Shown piece after piece: positions 10,499 through 20,881 of a stretch of 64,000 nucleotides of DNA. Below the pieces are notes generated by a model. The model saw only the letters and a list, made by a program, of their open reading frames with translations. It searched no databases and was not told where the DNA came from. Each line of letters opens with the position of its first letter. The first letter of the stretch is position 1. Where the stretch lies: assembly GCA_020831885.1 (NCBI GenBank), contig JAFIFU010000012.1, forward strand, positions 1-64,000, in the 5' to 3' direction. The position numbers and the translations under genes were made by a program. Source of the DNA: Ectothiorhodospiraceae bacterium. GTDB lineage: Bacteria > Pseudomonadota > Gammaproteobacteria > Nitrococcales > Aquisalimonadaceae.

Positions 10499-11752
10499 TC
10501 ATTCTTCCACCGGCCCGGCATCGCTCACCAGCAGGGCAGCCCACCAGAATGCCGCAGCCAACAGAAGGGCTGCGGCGAACAGGGTACCCAGCACCGGCGC
10601 ATAGGACTGGGAGATGCCCCAGAGGCCAGCCGCCGCCAGCGGCGCCAGCGCGCGGGCGAACATGGAGGGTGCGGTCAGCGCGCCGTTGATGGCGCCGTAT
10701 CCACGGCGCGAAACCATTTCCGGCACGGCGATTCCGCGAATGATGGTCATCACGCCGTTGGCCGCCCCATAGATGGCCGCCACGGCCAGGAAAGCGCCGA
10801 AATGGGCCGGGGCCAGTCCCAGTAGAGCCACCGAAACCGGGAACCCCAGGACGACAAGCGACCCCAGCAGACGTGCCGAGGCATTGGGGGCGAGCAGGCG
10901 CATCAGCACCCGCCCGACCACCTGGGCAGGCCCGATCACCGCCAGCACCGTCACCACGCTTGCGGCGGACAGGCCGCGCTCAAGCAACAGGGGGTAGAGA
11001 TGGTAGGTCAGCACGGAGAACGTCGCGGCATGAGCGGTGAAGCTCACGGCGATGAGCCAGAAAACCGGCATCCGTACCGCGCTGGCCAGCGGCCCCGAGG
11101 ATCGCGCCGCAGGCTGTTCCGCCCGGACACGGTTCATGGACTGGACGGCGTCTTCCGCCGGGCGGATCAGCCATGCGTACAGACCCGCGCACAGAACCAG
11201 GTTCACCATGCCCAACACCGCCAGCGCCCAGCGCCACCCGCCCAGCATGATGAACCACTCGGTCAGCGGGATAAACACCGTACTCGCGAAACCGGCCCAG
11301 AGGGTCAATGCGGTGATGCCGTGCCGCGCCTGGACGGGTCCTTCCCGACGCGCCACCACCGCAAATGCGGCTTCATAGAGGATCGCCGCCTGGGTGAGAC
11401 CAAGACCGGCGAGAATCAGATAGTAGAGCGCCAGCGTCTGCACCTGGGACCAGGCCACAAGCAACAGGCCGGCCAGAATGGAGCCGCCCACCATGAGCCG
11501 GCGACCGAAGCCGCGGTCTATGGCCTCGCCCACCGGATAGGCCGCCAGACCGGATAGCAGGATACCCAGGCTGGCCGCGCCGTAAAGCGCGGAGCGGGAA
11601 AACCCGAGGTCGTCCGCCATGCCGTTGGCGATCTGGGGAAAGCTGTAGACCACACTCCCCCAGGAAGCGATCTGGGCGATACCCAGGCCCGGGATAAACA
11701 AGCTGAACCGCAGCTTGTGCCCGCGACCTCCCGACCCCGCGTGTCCAGCCAT
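10499..11752 (-). CDS. MFS transporter, monocarboxylate/oxalate-formate-like
   Basis: A 417-residue, about 12-TM major facilitator. The N-terminus GLGIAQIASWGSVVYSFPQ and the central loop of about 25 residues between TM6 and TM7 resemble the MCT/OFA group, whose members carry small carboxylates. This is a fold-level impression and the substrate is unknown. AAGG lies just upstream of the ATG. A 186-base gap separates it from the other MFS gene, so co-transcription is possible but not shown. Confidence 0.83.
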   Translation of the reverse strand: MAGHAGSGGRGHKLRFSLFIPGLGIAQIASWGSVVYSFPQIANGMADDLGFSRSALYGAASLGILLSGLAAYPVGEAIDRGFGRRLMVGGSILAGLLLVAWSQVQTLALYYLILAGLGLTQAAILYEAAFAVVARREGPVQARHGITALTLWAGFASTVFIPLTEWFIMLGGWRWALAVLGMVNLVLCAGLYAWLIRPAEDAVQSMNRVRAEQPAARSSGPLASAVRMPVFWLIAVSFTAHAATFSVLTYHLYPLLLERGLSAASVVTVLAVIGPAQVVGRVLMRLLAPNASARLLGSLVVLGFPVSVALLGLAPAHFGAFLAVAAIYGAANGVMTIIRGIAVPEMVSRRGYGAINGALTAPSMFARALAPLAAAGLWGISQSYAPVLGTLFAAALLLAAAFWWAALLVSDAGPVEE

Positions 11753-11798
11753 GGTGCCTTACCGCCCTTTACCCACCACCGTCTATGGCCACAATAAC

Positions 11799-11832
11799 GC
11801 AAACGGGCCGGCGGTTGCCCTGCCGGCCCGTT
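11799..11832 (-). terminator. terminator hairpin downstream of the ComEA-like gene
   Basis: Perfect 11-bp inverted repeat AACGGGCCGGC / GCCGGCCCGTT (11802-11812 and 11822-11832). On the minus strand it is followed by TTTGCGTT, a weak T tract. It probably ends the long gyrA-to-comEA gene series. Confidence 0.7.
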
Positions 11833-11869
11833 CAGGGGGCAGGCCCCACGAACTTGAGGCAAGCGGGCT

Positions 11870-12145
11870 TCAGTCCACCAGGATCCGCTCCCGGTTTGCC
11901 TCCACCGTGTTCTGGCCGATGCCCGACACCCTGGTCAGCTCATCCACACTGGCAAAGCGTCCATTGGCCTCCCGGTACTCGACGATGGCTTCCGCACGCG
12001 CCTGACCGATGCCCGACAGGGCCGCAGCCAGCTCCTCGGCGGTGGCGGTATTGATGTTGACCGTCTCTTCACCGAAGACCGCGCCGGCGGAAGCGGCCAG
12101 CAGCAGAACGGAGAGGAAAAGGGTACGAACGATGGAATAGCGCAT
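11870..12145 (-). CDS. ComEA-family helix-hairpin-helix protein
   Basis: A 91-residue exported protein. The signal peptide MRYSIVRTLFLSVLLLAASAGA is followed by a ComEA-type double HhH unit with VNINTATAEELAAALSGIG and FASVDELTRVSGIGQ. Such proteins bind DNA in the periplasm during uptake, or are short homologues of unproved role. The start at 12145 was chosen because AAAAGGAG lies 7 bases upstream and the signal peptide begins there. An upstream in-frame ATG would destroy the signal sequence. It is the last gene of the minus-strand series. Confidence 0.9.
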   Translation of the reverse strand: MRYSIVRTLFLSVLLLAASAGAVFGEETVNINTATAEELAAALSGIGQARAEAIVEYREANGRFASVDELTRVSGIGQNTVEANRERILVD

Positions 12146-12246
12146 TGCATGCTCCTTTTGCAGTGGATTCAGGACCGCCAATCCCGACGGCCCTGCCCTG
12201 CCATCCCGGCGGGGCACTCCGAATCTAAAGCGGTAGCCAGATCATG

Positions 12247-12963
12247 TCAACGCATCCCAAGCTCAGCATTGATCTCCGCCAGTGCCGCCTGCGGATCCAG
12301 GGCTCGGGTGATGGGGCGCCCCACCACCAGGTAATCGGCGCCGGCCCGGATCGCCTCCGCCGGGGTCAGAATCCGCGTCTGGTCATCGGCCCCGCTGCCC
12401 ACGGGCCGTATGCCAGGCGTCACCAGCAGCGGCGTTTCGCCCACATGGGTCCGGATCAGGGAGGCCTCCCGGGCCGAGCAGACCACGCCGTCGAGCCCGG
12501 CATCCACGGTCAGCCGCGTCAGGCGGAGGACCTGGGCTTCCAGGTCCGTATCGGCTCCGGTCTCGGCCAGCACGGAGGGACCGCTACTGGTGAGCACGGT
12601 AACGGCGATCAGCTTCGGCACACGGTGGCCGGCCGCCCCGGAGTGCACGGCATCGGCGGCCGCCGCCATCATGGCCCGCCCGCCGCTGGCGTGCACGTTG
12701 ACCATCCAGACACCCAGTTCCGCAGCGGCACGGCAAGCGCCGGCCACGGTGTTGGGTATATCGTGGAATTTGAGGTCCAGAAACACGTCGAAGCCCTTGG
12801 TGACGCAGGCTTCCACCACAGCCGGCCCGGCGCGCACGAACAGCTCCTTGCCCACCTTGACCCTGCACGCCGCCGGGTCCAGATATTCGATCAGATCCAG
12901 TGCCTGCCGCAGGCTCGGGAAATCCAGGGCCACGATGACCCGGGGCTGTTCAACCCGGCTCAC
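12247..12963 (-). CDS. pyrF: orotidine 5'-phosphate decarboxylase
   Basis: Catalyses the last step of UMP synthesis. 238 residues, with VALDFPS at the N-terminus and the catalytic [11 protein letters not shown] segment containing the Asp-Lys-Asp network, then VTPGIRP and VVGRPIT near the C-terminus for phosphate binding. The start is GTG with GGAG 6 bases upstream, one base after the lapB stop, so translation is probably coupled to lapB as in E. coli. Confidence 0.97.
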   Translation of the reverse strand: MSRVEQPRVIVALDFPSLRQALDLIEYLDPAACRVKVGKELFVRAGPAVVEACVTKGFDVFLDLKFHDIPNTVAGACRAAAELGVWMVNVHASGGRAMMAAAADAVHSGAAGHRVPKLIAVTVLTSSGPSVLAETGADTDLEAQVLRLTRLTVDAGLDGVVCSAREASLIRTHVGETPLLVTPGIRPVGSGADDQTRILTPAEAIRAGADYLVVGRPITRALDPQAALAEINAELGMR

Positions 12964-12964
12964 G

Positions 12965-14137
12965 TCATTCTCCTTCTATACCGTGAATGGGCTTCACCGT
13001 GCTCCAACCCCGGCAACTGGGACAATGCCAGTGGAGCGTCCGACCGGTGAACCCGCACCGTCCACAACGGTAGGTGGGCTTGGCCGCCAGCAGGGCATCG
13101 AACAGCTCCTGCAATACCGGCAGCACGGTGTCGCGACCGACCTGCTCCTCACCCAGTTCCAGATTGAGTTGCAGCAGCCGGTTCAGTCCACGCACTGAAG
13201 GTCGGCGGCGCAGTTGCTGCTCCAGGTAGTCCGCGGCGGCCTTTTCCCCTTGCCGCCGGCGGATCTGTTCGGCGATGGCCAGTAACAGCGACGCGCCGTG
13301 ATAATCCTGCTCCACGGCCTGGAGATAGGCCAGATAGTCCTGCTCACGGTCCAGCGCGGCGTAGCAGGCTTCCATGGGCTGAAGCACTTCGGGCAGGTAA
13401 TCCAGGTCCTGGTAACGGACGCGCTGATAGGCCTTGAGCGCAGCACGATGATTGCCGGACTCCCGCTCGAGCCGACCCTGAAGCAGGCTTGCCCGCACGC
13501 ACGAGGAATCGGTGCTCAGCGCCCGTTTGACCAGCGCCCGGGCCCGGCCCCGGTCTCCGGCGGCAATGGCCTGTTCCACCTGCTCGCAGTAGAACTGGGC
13601 GATAATCTGGGAGTTGTCCTGACCGGTGAGCACGCCCAGACGCTCCGCCACGGTGCGCGCCTGCTCCCATTCACGTTCCTGCTGGTAAAGATCCAGCAGG
13701 TGGGCCAGCGCCTGGACCACGTGTTCCCCGGATTCCACCACCTCCTGGAACAGGCTCTCCGCCCGGTCCAGCAGACCGGCACGCAGGTAATCCTCACCCA
13801 GCGCCAGCAGAGCCTGAACACGCTGCGCACGGGTCAGCGACGGCCGGGCGATGAGGTTCTGGTGAATGCGGATGGCGCGCTCCACCTCGCCGCGGCGACG
13901 GAACAGGCTGCCCAGCGCGAAATGCGTCTCCACGGTGTCGGCATCCACTTCCGCCATGCGGGTGAATACCTCGATCGCCTTATCCGGCTGCTCGTTGAGA
14001 AGGTAGTTCAACCCCTGGAAGTAAGCATCAGGCAGCCCTTCGCGGGGCGGGGTGCCGCGGGTCCGGTTACCCCGCCGCGCAAGGTACCAGCCGGACAGCG
14101 CGGCAAGCGGCAGCAGCAGCCAGAACAGCTCATTCAT
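12965..14137 (-). CDS. lapB: lipopolysaccharide assembly protein LapB
   Basis: LapB (YciM) is an inner-membrane TPR protein that with FtsH controls LpxC and so LPS synthesis. 390 residues: one N-terminal membrane helix (residues 3-20), a run of TPR repeats through about residue 340, and a C-terminal rubredoxin-like metal knuckle with CGRCG and CPSC that packs on the TPRs. Only two bases separate it from lapA upstream and one base from pyrF downstream, the conserved lapA-lapB-pyrF unit. Confidence 0.96.
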   Translation of the reverse strand: MNELFWLLLPLAALSGWYLARRGNRTRGTPPREGLPDAYFQGLNYLLNEQPDKAIEVFTRMAEVDADTVETHFALGSLFRRRGEVERAIRIHQNLIARPSLTRAQRVQALLALGEDYLRAGLLDRAESLFQEVVESGEHVVQALAHLLDLYQQEREWEQARTVAERLGVLTGQDNSQIIAQFYCEQVEQAIAAGDRGRARALVKRALSTDSSCVRASLLQGRLERESGNHRAALKAYQRVRYQDLDYLPEVLQPMEACYAALDREQDYLAYLQAVEQDYHGASLLLAIAEQIRRRQGEKAAADYLEQQLRRRPSVRGLNRLLQLNLELGEEQVGRDTVLPVLQELFDALLAAKPTYRCGRCGFTGRTLHWHCPSCRGWSTVKPIHGIEGE

Positions 14138-14139
14138 CG

Positions 14140-14433
14140 TCAGGGTTGATCTTTCAGGGGAAGCCGACGCAATTCATTGAGTTCCTTCTCGATTTCCGCC
14201 AGCTTGCGCCGCGCGCGGCCGAGTTCCCGCTGGCGGCCCAGCATCATCGCCAGCGCGGCCACCACACCCAACACCGCGCCGACAATCAGCGCCAGAACCA
14301 GCAGAAGGGAAAGGGGAAGGGAAACCGTACCGAAATAGTAATCCAGTTGCACGGAGCCGGCGTTAAGCAGGGCGAAGCTGAGCCCGAACAGCACCACGAG
14401 CAAGAGAAGGAAAAGTCCGATAACTCGGCGCAT
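14140..14433 (-). CDS. lapA: lipopolysaccharide assembly protein LapA
   Basis: A 97-residue membrane protein with two N-terminal transmembrane helices (about residues 4-25 and 40-64) and a basic coiled-coil tail, as in LapA (YciS), partner of LapB. Three ATG codons cluster at the 5' end. The one at 14433 has AAGGAG 7 bases upstream, whereas the ATG six bases earlier lies almost on top of that site. Confidence 0.93.
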   Translation of the reverse strand: MRRVIGLFLLLLVVLFGLSFALLNAGSVQLDYYFGTVSLPLSLLLVLALIVGAVLGVVAALAMMLGRQRELGRARRKLAEIEKELNELRRLPLKDQP

Positions 14434-14540
14434 GCGCATTCTCCTTGGCATCAGCCACGTGAGGCAATCCGTACTTGAACAGACCCACGGGAACAATACG
14501 TGTGTCCGGGGTTCGGGTCCACCGGCTGCCGCTGAAACAA

Positions 14541-14571
14541 GAAAAACGGCGGGTCCGGTCAACCCGCCGCT
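14541..14571 (-). terminator. intrinsic terminator downstream of ihfB
   Basis: On the minus strand, stem GGCGGGT / ACCCGCC is followed by GTTTTTC. It falls right after the ihfB stop and before lapA, so lapAB-pyrF may also have a promoter of its own. Confidence 0.75.
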
Positions 14572-14578
14572 TTCCTGA

Positions 14579-14875
14579 TCACCTGCCGGCCTGGTGCTCG
14601 CCGTTGACCCGCTGTCGCAGCTGCTTGCCCGGTTTGAAGTGGGGAACGTACTTGCCGGGCAATGCCACCGGTTCACCGGTCTTGGGATTGCGTCCGATAC
14701 GCGGCGGCCGGTGATGCAGGGAGAAACTGCCGAAGCCCCGGATCTCGATACGCTGCCCCGTGGCCAGGGATTCGCTCATGTGCTCCAGCAGTGTCTTGAC
14801 CGCCAGTTCCACATCCTTGTACGCCAGGTGCTGCTGCTTGGAGGCAATGAGTTCGATCAGCTCGGATTTCGTCAT
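14579..14875 (-). CDS. ihfB: integration host factor beta subunit
   Basis: 98-residue HU/IHF-family protein starting [17 protein letters not shown]. It contains [21 protein letters not shown], the flexible DNA-bending arm with the conserved proline, and [15 protein letters not shown]-beta pairs with IHF-alpha to bend DNA at sites such as sigma-54 promoters. The conserved start at 14875 is preferred to an upstream in-frame ATG. It follows rpsA as in most gammaproteobacteria. Confidence 0.97.
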   Translation of the reverse strand: MTKSELIELIASKQQHLAYKDVELAVKTLLEHMSESLATGQRIEIRGFGSFSLHHRPPRIGRNPKTGEPVALPGKYVPHFKPGKQLRQRVNGEHQAGR

Positions 14876-14899
14876 CAGTGGTGTCCGATGTCTTCCACG

Positions 14900-14972
14900 C
14901 GCCCCTTCCCGCATGACGCGGCAAGGGGCGGTCCAGTCCAGGGAATGGGAACACGGGGAGCCTGGGCTCCCC
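14900..14972 (-). other. two hairpins between rpsA and ihfB
   Basis: Two perfect 8-bp inverted repeats: CGCCCCTT / AAGGGGCG (14900-14907 and 14923-14930) and GGGGAGCC-TG-GGCTCCCC (14955-14972). Neither has a T tract, so they look like mRNA processing or stabilising structures, not simple terminators. Confidence 0.5.
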
Positions 14973-14989
14973 GGCGGAGCCGAACAGGA

Positions 14990-16666
14990 TCAGTCGTTCT
15001 TGCCGTCCAACTGTTCCTTGAGCAGGTCGCCCAGGGTCGTGGTACCGGCACTGCTCGGGCGGCTGTACTCCTGAACCGCCTTCGCCTCTTCCTGCACGTC
15101 CTTGGCCTTGATCGACAGGCTGATCGCCCGATTCTTGCGATCCACGCCCACGAACTTGGCTTCCACCTGGTCCCCTTCTTTCAGGTGGCTGCGGACGTCG
15201 TCGACCCGCTCCCGCGCCACGTCAGCGGCCCGCAGATACCCTTCGATACCGTCACCCAGGTCGATGATGGCCTGTTTGGCATCCACTTCCTTGACCGTTC
15301 CGTACACGATGGAGCCCTTGGGATGCTCGGCCATCCAACTGGAGAACGGATCCTGCTCCATCTGCTTGATACCCAGCGAGATACGTTCGCGCTCGGCATC
15401 CACCGACAGCACCACGGCCTCCACCTCGTCGCCCTTCTTGTAATTGCGCACGGCTTCCTCGCCGGCCTCGTCCCAGGAGAGGTCGGAGAGATGCACCAGA
15501 CCGTCGATGCCACCATCCAGGCCGACGAAAATGCCGAAATCGGTGATGGACTTGATCGCGCCGGTGACCCGGTCACCCTTGTTGTGGGTGGCGGCAAACA
15601 GCTCCCAGGGGTTGGCCTGGCACTGCTTGATGCCCAGGGAGATGCGGCGACGCTCCTCGTCGATGTCCAGCACCATCACTTCGATCTCGTCGCCCACGGC
15701 CACGACCTTGGCCGGATTGACGTTCTTGTTGGTCCAGTCCATCTCGGAGACGTGCACCAGGCCTTCCACGCCTTCCTCGATTTCAACGAAACAGCCGTAG
15801 TCGGTGATGTTGGTCACCCGGCCCAGCACGCGCGTGTTCTCCGGATAACGGCCGGCAATGTTCTCCCACGGATCCTCGCCCAACTGCTTGAGCCCCAGGG
15901 AGACGCGGTTGCGCTCCCGGTCGAACTTGAGCACTTTCACCTCGATTTCCTGGCCGACCTCGACCACTTCAGAGGGGTGCTTGACGCGACGCCACGCCAT
16001 ATCGGTGATATGCAGCAGGCCGTCGATGCCACCCAGATCCACGAACGCGCCGTAATCGGTGAGGTTCTTGACGATGCCCTTGAGCACCTGACCTTCCTGC
16101 AGCCGCTCCAGCAGCGCTTCGCGCTCGGCGCTGTATTCCTCTTCAACCACTGCACGGCGGGAGACCACCACGTTGTTGCGGCGCTCGTCCAGCTTGATGA
16201 CCTTGAACTCCAGCTCGCGGCCTTCCAGGTAGGTGGTGTCACGCACGGGGCGGATATCCACCAGGGAGCCGGGCAGGAACGCACGAATGTGCGTGAGATC
16301 GACGGTGAAACCACCCTTGACCTTGCCGCTGATCATGCCGGTCACGGTATCGCCGGACTCGTAGGCCTTCTCCAGGTGCCTCCAGGCATGGGCGCGCTTG
16401 GCCTTCTCGCGGGACAGACGGGTTTCGCCGAAACCGTCTTCCACGGCATCGAGAGCCACTTCCACGTCATCACCGACGGTGACCTCCAACTGGCCGGATT
16501 CCCCGTAGAACTCGCTGGCGGGAATTACCGCCTCGGATTTCAGGCCGGCATTGACCACCACGTGGTCACCCTGGATCGCCACCACCTTACCGGTGACGAT
16601 GGCACCAGGACGCATGTCGGTCTTGGCAAGGCTCTCTTCAAACAGTTCAGCAAAGCTTTCGCTCAT
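14990..16666 (-). CDS. rpsA: 30S ribosomal protein S1
   Basis: 558 residues with six S1 OB-fold repeats, the normal architecture (E. coli 557). Repeats such as [22 protein letters not shown] and [22 protein letters not shown] are plain. S1 brings mRNA to the ribosome, and its gene is known to be autoregulated through its leader in other bacteria. A terminator-like hairpin lies in the leader here. The gene lies between cmk and ihfB, the usual order. Confidence 0.98.
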   Translation of the reverse strand: MSESFAELFEESLAKTDMRPGAIVTGKVVAIQGDHVVVNAGLKSEAVIPASEFYGESGQLEVTVGDDVEVALDAVEDGFGETRLSREKAKRAHAWRHLEKAYESGDTVTGMISGKVKGGFTVDLTHIRAFLPGSLVDIRPVRDTTYLEGRELEFKVIKLDERRNNVVVSRRAVVEEEYSAEREALLERLQEGQVLKGIVKNLTDYGAFVDLGGIDGLLHITDMAWRRVKHPSEVVEVGQEIEVKVLKFDRERNRVSLGLKQLGEDPWENIAGRYPENTRVLGRVTNITDYGCFVEIEEGVEGLVHVSEMDWTNKNVNPAKVVAVGDEIEVMVLDIDEERRRISLGIKQCQANPWELFAATHNKGDRVTGAIKSITDFGIFVGLDGGIDGLVHLSDLSWDEAGEEAVRNYKKGDEVEAVVLSVDAERERISLGIKQMEQDPFSSWMAEHPKGSIVYGTVKEVDAKQAIIDLGDGIEGYLRAADVARERVDDVRSHLKEGDQVEAKFVGVDRKNRAISLSIKAKDVQEEAKAVQEYSRPSSAGTTTLGDLLKEQLDGKND

Positions 16667-16723
16667 TGGTCAGTCGTTCCTGGACGGCAACGGGATGTCG
16701 CTGTCTCTGGTTGGTGGTTGAAC

Positions 16724-16753
16724 AAAAACCCCCCATGCCACCATGGCATGCGG
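16724..16753 (-). terminator. terminator or attenuator hairpin between cmk and rpsA
   Basis: On the minus strand CATGCCA-TGG-TGGCATG, extended by CCC/GGG across a one-base bulge, is followed by a G run and TTTTT. It sits about 20 bases after cmk and about 60 bases before the rpsA ATG, so it could end the upstream message or modulate rpsA. Confidence 0.55.
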
Positions 16754-16772
16754 GAACCCTACTTCATGCAAC

Positions 16773-17456
16773 TCATAATGATAGCCGGTTCTGGAGCAGA
16801 GACATCACGCGCTGGACCACGGCCTCAATGGACAACCCTGTTGTATCGATCAGTTCGGCATCCGGCGCCGGCACCAGCGGAGCCACGGACCGCGTCCGAT
16901 CACGCTCGTCACGCTCCGCGATCTCCCGTAAAAGATCGGGAAGGTTACCATTGACCCCCTGTTCCTTCAACTGCTTATGGCGCCTTCTGGCCCGTTCCTC
17001 GGGGCTGGCCGTCAGGAACACCTTGACGTCCGCATCGGGGAACACCACGGTGCCCATGTCCCGACCGTCCGCCACCAGGCCAGGGGCCTTCCGGAAATCC
17101 CGTTGCCGCTGGAGCAGCGCCTCGCGCACGTCCTGCAGGGCAGCCACCTGGGAGGCCAGGTTCCCCGTGCGCTCCTCCCGCAATTCGCCGGTGACATCCA
17201 CCCCGTCCACCAGAACCCGCATCCCGCCATCCCCGATGGGCCGGAAATCCACGTCCAGCTCCCGGGCCAGGCCCGTCAGCGCCTCACCCGCGCCGGCATC
17301 GAGACCACGGCGGGCGGCAGCAACGGCCAGCGCCCGGTAGATGGCCCCGCTGTCCAGAAGGTGCCAGCCGGTGGCCCGCTGCACCGCGCGGCACACCGTG
17401 CCCTTCCCCGCGCCGCCGGGGCCGTCCACGGCCAGCACCGGAACATGCCCGCTCAC
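16773..17456 (-). CDS. cmk: cytidylate kinase
   Basis: 227 residues. Phosphorylates CMP and dCMP. It has the P-loop [24 protein letters not shown], and [21 protein letters not shown] for CMP binding, then RARRRHKQL of the lid. Its ATG overlaps the aroA stop by four bases, so the two are probably translationally coupled. Confidence 0.97.
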   Translation of the reverse strand: MSGHVPVLAVDGPGGAGKGTVCRAVQRATGWHLLDSGAIYRALAVAAARRGLDAGAGEALTGLARELDVDFRPIGDGGMRVLVDGVDVTGELREERTGNLASQVAALQDVREALLQRQRDFRKAPGLVADGRDMGTVVFPDADVKVFLTASPEERARRRHKQLKEQGVNGNLPDLLREIAERDERDRTRSVAPLVPAPDAELIDTTGLSIEAVVQRVMSLLQNRLSL

Positions 17457-18787
17457 GCCGGCACCTCGTCCACGGTGAGCTGCAGGCCGACCTCCGCCGC
17501 CAGCCGGTGAAACCCGGGAAACGAGGTGGACACGTTGGCGCAGTCGTCGATGACGATGGCATCCCCGGCCCGGAGACCGGCCATGGCAAAGGCCATGGCG
17601 ATGCGGTGATCGTGATGACTGTTGATGCGGCCACCGCCCATGGGACCACCCCGGATCACCATACCGTCCGGCGTCGGCTCGGCGGCCACCCCCAGCGCCT
17701 GCAAGCCGTCAGCCATGACGGCGATCCGGTCGCTTTCCTTCACACGGAGCTCTTCCGCCCCGGTAAGCACGGTGGTGCCCTCGGCACAGGCAGCGGCGAT
17801 GAATATCGCCGGAAACTCGTCGATGGCCAGCGGCACCAGCCGCTCCGGAATCTGAATCCCCCGCAGGGAACTGCCATGGACCCGGATATCCGCCACCGGC
17901 TCACCACCGACCTCGCGCCGATTGCGCAACTCGATGTCGGCCCCCATCAGCGACAGGATGTCCAGCACGCCGGTGCGGGTCGGATTCACCCCCACATGCT
18001 CCAGCACGATTTCCGAGCCCGGGGCAATGCAGGCCCCCACGATGAAAAAGGCCGCAGAGGAGATGTCCGCCGGCACGTCGATGCTGCTGGCACGCAGGGT
18101 GCCGCCGCCGGAGACCCCAACCCAGCCCTCCTCGCTCAGCACCGGGTAACCAAACCCCTGGAGCATGCGTTCGGTATGATCACGGGTGGGGGCCGGCTCG
18201 CGCACCCAGGTCTCCCCTTGGGCATAAAGACCGGCCAGCAGAAGACAGGATTTGACCTGCGCGCTGGCCATGGGCATTTCGTAGCGGATGCCCTGAAGTC
18301 GCTGGCCGCCCCGGATGCGCAGCGGCGGCGTACCCTCGGCGGCCGTCTCCACCACGGCACCCATCCTGGCCAGCGGTTCCGTGACCCGGCGCATGGGCCG
18401 GCGCGACAGGGAGGTATCACCCGTCAGTTCGGCATCAAAGGCCTGGCCCGCCAACAGGCCGGTCAGCAACCGCATGGAGGTCCCGGAGTTGCCCATATCC
18501 AGCGGCCCGTCCGGGGCGCGGAGCCCATGAAGCCCCACCCCCTGGATTTCCACCCGTCCGGCATCGGGACCCCGGGTCTGAACCCCCATGGCGCGAAAGG
18601 CGTCCAGGGTGGCCAGCGCGTCCGCGCCCTCGAGAAAACCGCTGATCCGGGTCACGCCCTCCGCCAGAGCGCCGAGCATGACCGCCCGGTGAGAGATGGA
18701 TTTGTCTCCCGGCACCCGGAAACGCCCGTGGAGGCTGCCGCCGGGGCTTACGGTATACCGGATGGTGTTCGCGTCGATACGACTCAA
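17453..18787 (-). CDS. aroA: 3-phosphoshikimate 1-carboxyvinyltransferase (EPSP synthase)
   Basis: Sixth step of the shikimate pathway, joining PEP to shikimate 3-phosphate. 444 residues with [31 protein letters not shown] and ELRVKESDR. The LDMGNSGT form of the glycine-rich motif (serine or alanine variants matter for glyphosate sensitivity) suggests a class II-like enzyme. The start is TTG at 18787, giving [11 protein letters not shown], with AAGGA upstream and 22 bases after the tyrA stop. A longer in-frame start would run back into tyrA. Confidence 0.95.
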   Translation of the reverse strand: MSRIDANTIRYTVSPGGSLHGRFRVPGDKSISHRAVMLGALAEGVTRISGFLEGADALATLDAFRAMGVQTRGPDAGRVEIQGVGLHGLRAPDGPLDMGNSGTSMRLLTGLLAGQAFDAELTGDTSLSRRPMRRVTEPLARMGAVVETAAEGTPPLRIRGGQRLQGIRYEMPMASAQVKSCLLLAGLYAQGETWVREPAPTRDHTERMLQGFGYPVLSEEGWVGVSGGGTLRASSIDVPADISSAAFFIVGACIAPGSEIVLEHVGVNPTRTGVLDILSLMGADIELRNRREVGGEPVADIRVHGSSLRGIQIPERLVPLAIDEFPAIFIAAACAEGTTVLTGAEELRVKESDRIAVMADGLQALGVAAEPTPDGMVIRGGPMGGGRINSHHDHRIAMAFAMAGLRAGDAIVIDDCANVSTSFPGFHRLAAEVGLQLTVDEVPA

Positions 18788-18809
18788 TGGAGTACGTCCT
18801 TCCTCAGGG

Positions 18810-19691
18810 TCAACTCTCCAGCATGGCCAGGAAACGCTCCCTGGCCCGCCGGGCATTCTGAAAAACCGTCATCAGCTGCTCGCCGTCGCGGGCACGGACC
18901 GCTTCCATCAGCAGTTGCAGATCCGCTGTATAACGCTCCAGCGCGTCGGTCAGCGCTTCGTGGTTGGCCAGACAGATATCACGCCACATGACCGGGTCGC
19001 TGGACGCGATCCGCGTGAAATCCCGGAAACCGCCGGCGGCATACTGGAAGATCTCATCCCTGTCCGACCACCGGGACAGGCTGTCCACCAGACCATAGGC
19101 CAGGACGTGGGGCAGATGCGAGGTGGCGGCAAGCACGTCATCATGGTGACGGGCGTCCATGGAACTGACCACGGCCCCGGCAACCTGCCACACGGCGCGC
19201 ACCCGCTCCACGGCCTCGGCCCGGGTCTCGTCCAGCGGCGTCAGGATCACCCGCCGCCCCCTGAACAGATCCGGAAACGAGGCCTCCACACCGCTCTTCT
19301 CGGTACCCGCGATGGGATGACCGGGCACGAAGTCCGGCAGCCGCGAGCCCAGTTCCGCCCGGGCATCGGCGATCACGGTCCCCTTGGCACTGCCCACGTC
19401 CGTCACCACTGCATCGGGCGCCAGGGCCGGGGCGATGCGGCGGAAGACCGCGGCCATGGCGCCCAGGGGGACGGCCACGACAACCAGATCGGCCTCCTGA
19501 ACCGCCTCGGCCGGGTCCAGCGCGTAGGAATCGATCACCCCCAGCGACACGGCCCGCTCCAGATTCTCCGGTGTGCGCCCGCATCCAACCACCTGGCCCA
19601 CCTGCCCGGCGCCCCGCAGTGCCCGCACCCAGGATCCACCGATGAGCCCGACCCCGATGAGACACAGACGGCGAACCAACGGTCCCGTCAT
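18810..19691 (-). CDS. tyrA: prephenate dehydrogenase
   Basis: 293-residue monofunctional TyrA making 4-hydroxyphenylpyruvate for tyrosine synthesis. N-terminal Rossmann motif LIGVGLIGGSW, GSAKG, the catalytic HPIAG segment and a helical dimerisation half are visible. There is no fused chorismate mutase or ACT domain. The ATG overlaps the hisC stop by four bases. Confidence 0.95.
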   Translation of the reverse strand: MTGPLVRRLCLIGVGLIGGSWVRALRGAGQVGQVVGCGRTPENLERAVSLGVIDSYALDPAEAVQEADLVVVAVPLGAMAAVFRRIAPALAPDAVVTDVGSAKGTVIADARAELGSRLPDFVPGHPIAGTEKSGVEASFPDLFRGRRVILTPLDETRAEAVERVRAVWQVAGAVVSSMDARHHDDVLAATSHLPHVLAYGLVDSLSRWSDRDEIFQYAAGGFRDFTRIASSDPVMWRDICLANHEALTDALERYTADLQLLMEAVRARDGEQLMTVFQNARRARERFLAMLES

Positions 19692-20830
19692 GCCGCCCCC
19701 GCCAGCAGCTCGGACAGTTCGCGGATCAACCGCTGGTTCTCCGCCGGCAGTCCCACTGTCGCCCGCAGGTACCCGGGCAACCCGTAGCCGCCCACCGGGC
19801 GCAGGATAACGCCCCGGCGCAGGAGCCCCTGGTTGATGGCCTCGGCCCGGTCACCCAGCCCGAAGCTGAGGAAGTTCGCCGCCGAAGGGAGCACCGGCAG
19901 CCCCAGCGCTTCCAGTTCACCCTGCAGCCAGGTCCGCTGCTCCCGGTTCATGGCCACCGATTCGGCGATGTACTCCTGATCCGCAAGGGCCGCCTCCGCG
20001 GCCGCCTGCGCCACCAGGTTCACATTGAAGGGCTGGCGGACACGGTTCAGCAGATCGGCGATATCCGGGTGGGACAGCGCGTAGCCGACGCGGAACCCGG
20101 CAAGGCCGTAGGCCTTGGAGAAGGTGCGGGTCACCACCAGATTCGGGAACTCGGCCAGCCATTGCGTGGCGTCCGGACCGCCGGCGGGTTCGGCGTATTC
20201 GCAATAGGCTTCATCCACCACCACGATCACGCCGGCCGGCAGGGAAGCGATGAAATCCTTGAGCTGCCCGGATTCCACCCAGGTGCCGGTGGGGTTGTTC
20301 GGATTGGCCACGAACACCAGGCGGGTCGCGTCCGTGACGGCGGCCCGCATGGCCTGCAGATCATGGCCGTAGGGCATCTCCGCCTCGGGGAGGAACGCCG
20401 GCGCCACCTGCGCCATGGCCCCTGCCGCCTGGGTGGCGATGGGGTAGACCGCGAAGGCGTGCTCCGAGAACACTGCCCCCCGGCCCGGACCTAGGAACGT
20501 CTCGGCCAGCAGGACCAGGACGTCGTTGGAACCATTGCCCAGGGTGATGCACTCCGCGCCGATCCGATGGTGCGCCGCCAGGGCCTGCTTCAGGGTGAAA
20601 GCGCTCCCGTCCGGGTACCGGTGGACCTCGGCCAATGCCGCTTGCGCCGCCTCCATGGCCTTCTTGCCCGGCCCCAGCGGGTTCTCGTTGGAGGCCAGTT
20701 TGATGATCCCCGAGGGATCCAGCCCCAGCTCCCGGGCCAGCTCCGCCATGGGCTTGCCGGGCTGATACGGCTGCAGGCCGCGGACTCCATCCACGGCGAG
20801 CTTCTCGAATGTCGGCCTGTAGTCCTGCAT
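19688..20830 (-). CDS. hisC: histidinol-phosphate aminotransferase
   Basis: 380-residue PLP enzyme with LASNENPLGP at the N-terminus, NPNNPTGT, the Schiff-base lysine in TRTFSKAYGLAGFRVGY and the C-terminal FLSFGL segment. Copies in this aromatic cluster often also transaminate aromatic keto acids (phenylpyruvate, 4-hydroxyphenylpyruvate), which fits its position between pheA and tyrA. That dual role is inference. Confidence 0.93.
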   Translation of the reverse strand: MQDYRPTFEKLAVDGVRGLQPYQPGKPMAELARELGLDPSGIIKLASNENPLGPGKKAMEAAQAALAEVHRYPDGSAFTLKQALAAHHRIGAECITLGNGSNDVLVLLAETFLGPGRGAVFSEHAFAVYPIATQAAGAMAQVAPAFLPEAEMPYGHDLQAMRAAVTDATRLVFVANPNNPTGTWVESGQLKDFIASLPAGVIVVVDEAYCEYAEPAGGPDATQWLAEFPNLVVTRTFSKAYGLAGFRVGYALSHPDIADLLNRVRQPFNVNLVAQAAAEAALADQEYIAESVAMNREQRTWLQGELEALGLPVLPSAANFLSFGLGDRAEAINQGLLRRGVILRPVGGYGLPGYLRATVGLPAENQRLIRELSELLAGAA

Positions 20831-20881
20831 GACCCCCCCTCTGCATATGGCGTTGCCGCCGGCCGGAACGCGACCCGGACC

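Noticed and set aside
14594-16954. Very long open frame on the plus strand opposite rpsA (and similar ones opposite gyrA, smc, prkA and acs)
   Set aside because: These are GC-rich antisense shadows of genes with clear homology. They lack family motifs and cross gene boundaries.
10361-20500. Large antisense frame at 20361-21371 and other long minus-strand frames in the aromatic cluster
   Set aside because: They overlap hisC and pheA in other frames and have Gly/Arg-rich low-complexity translations.
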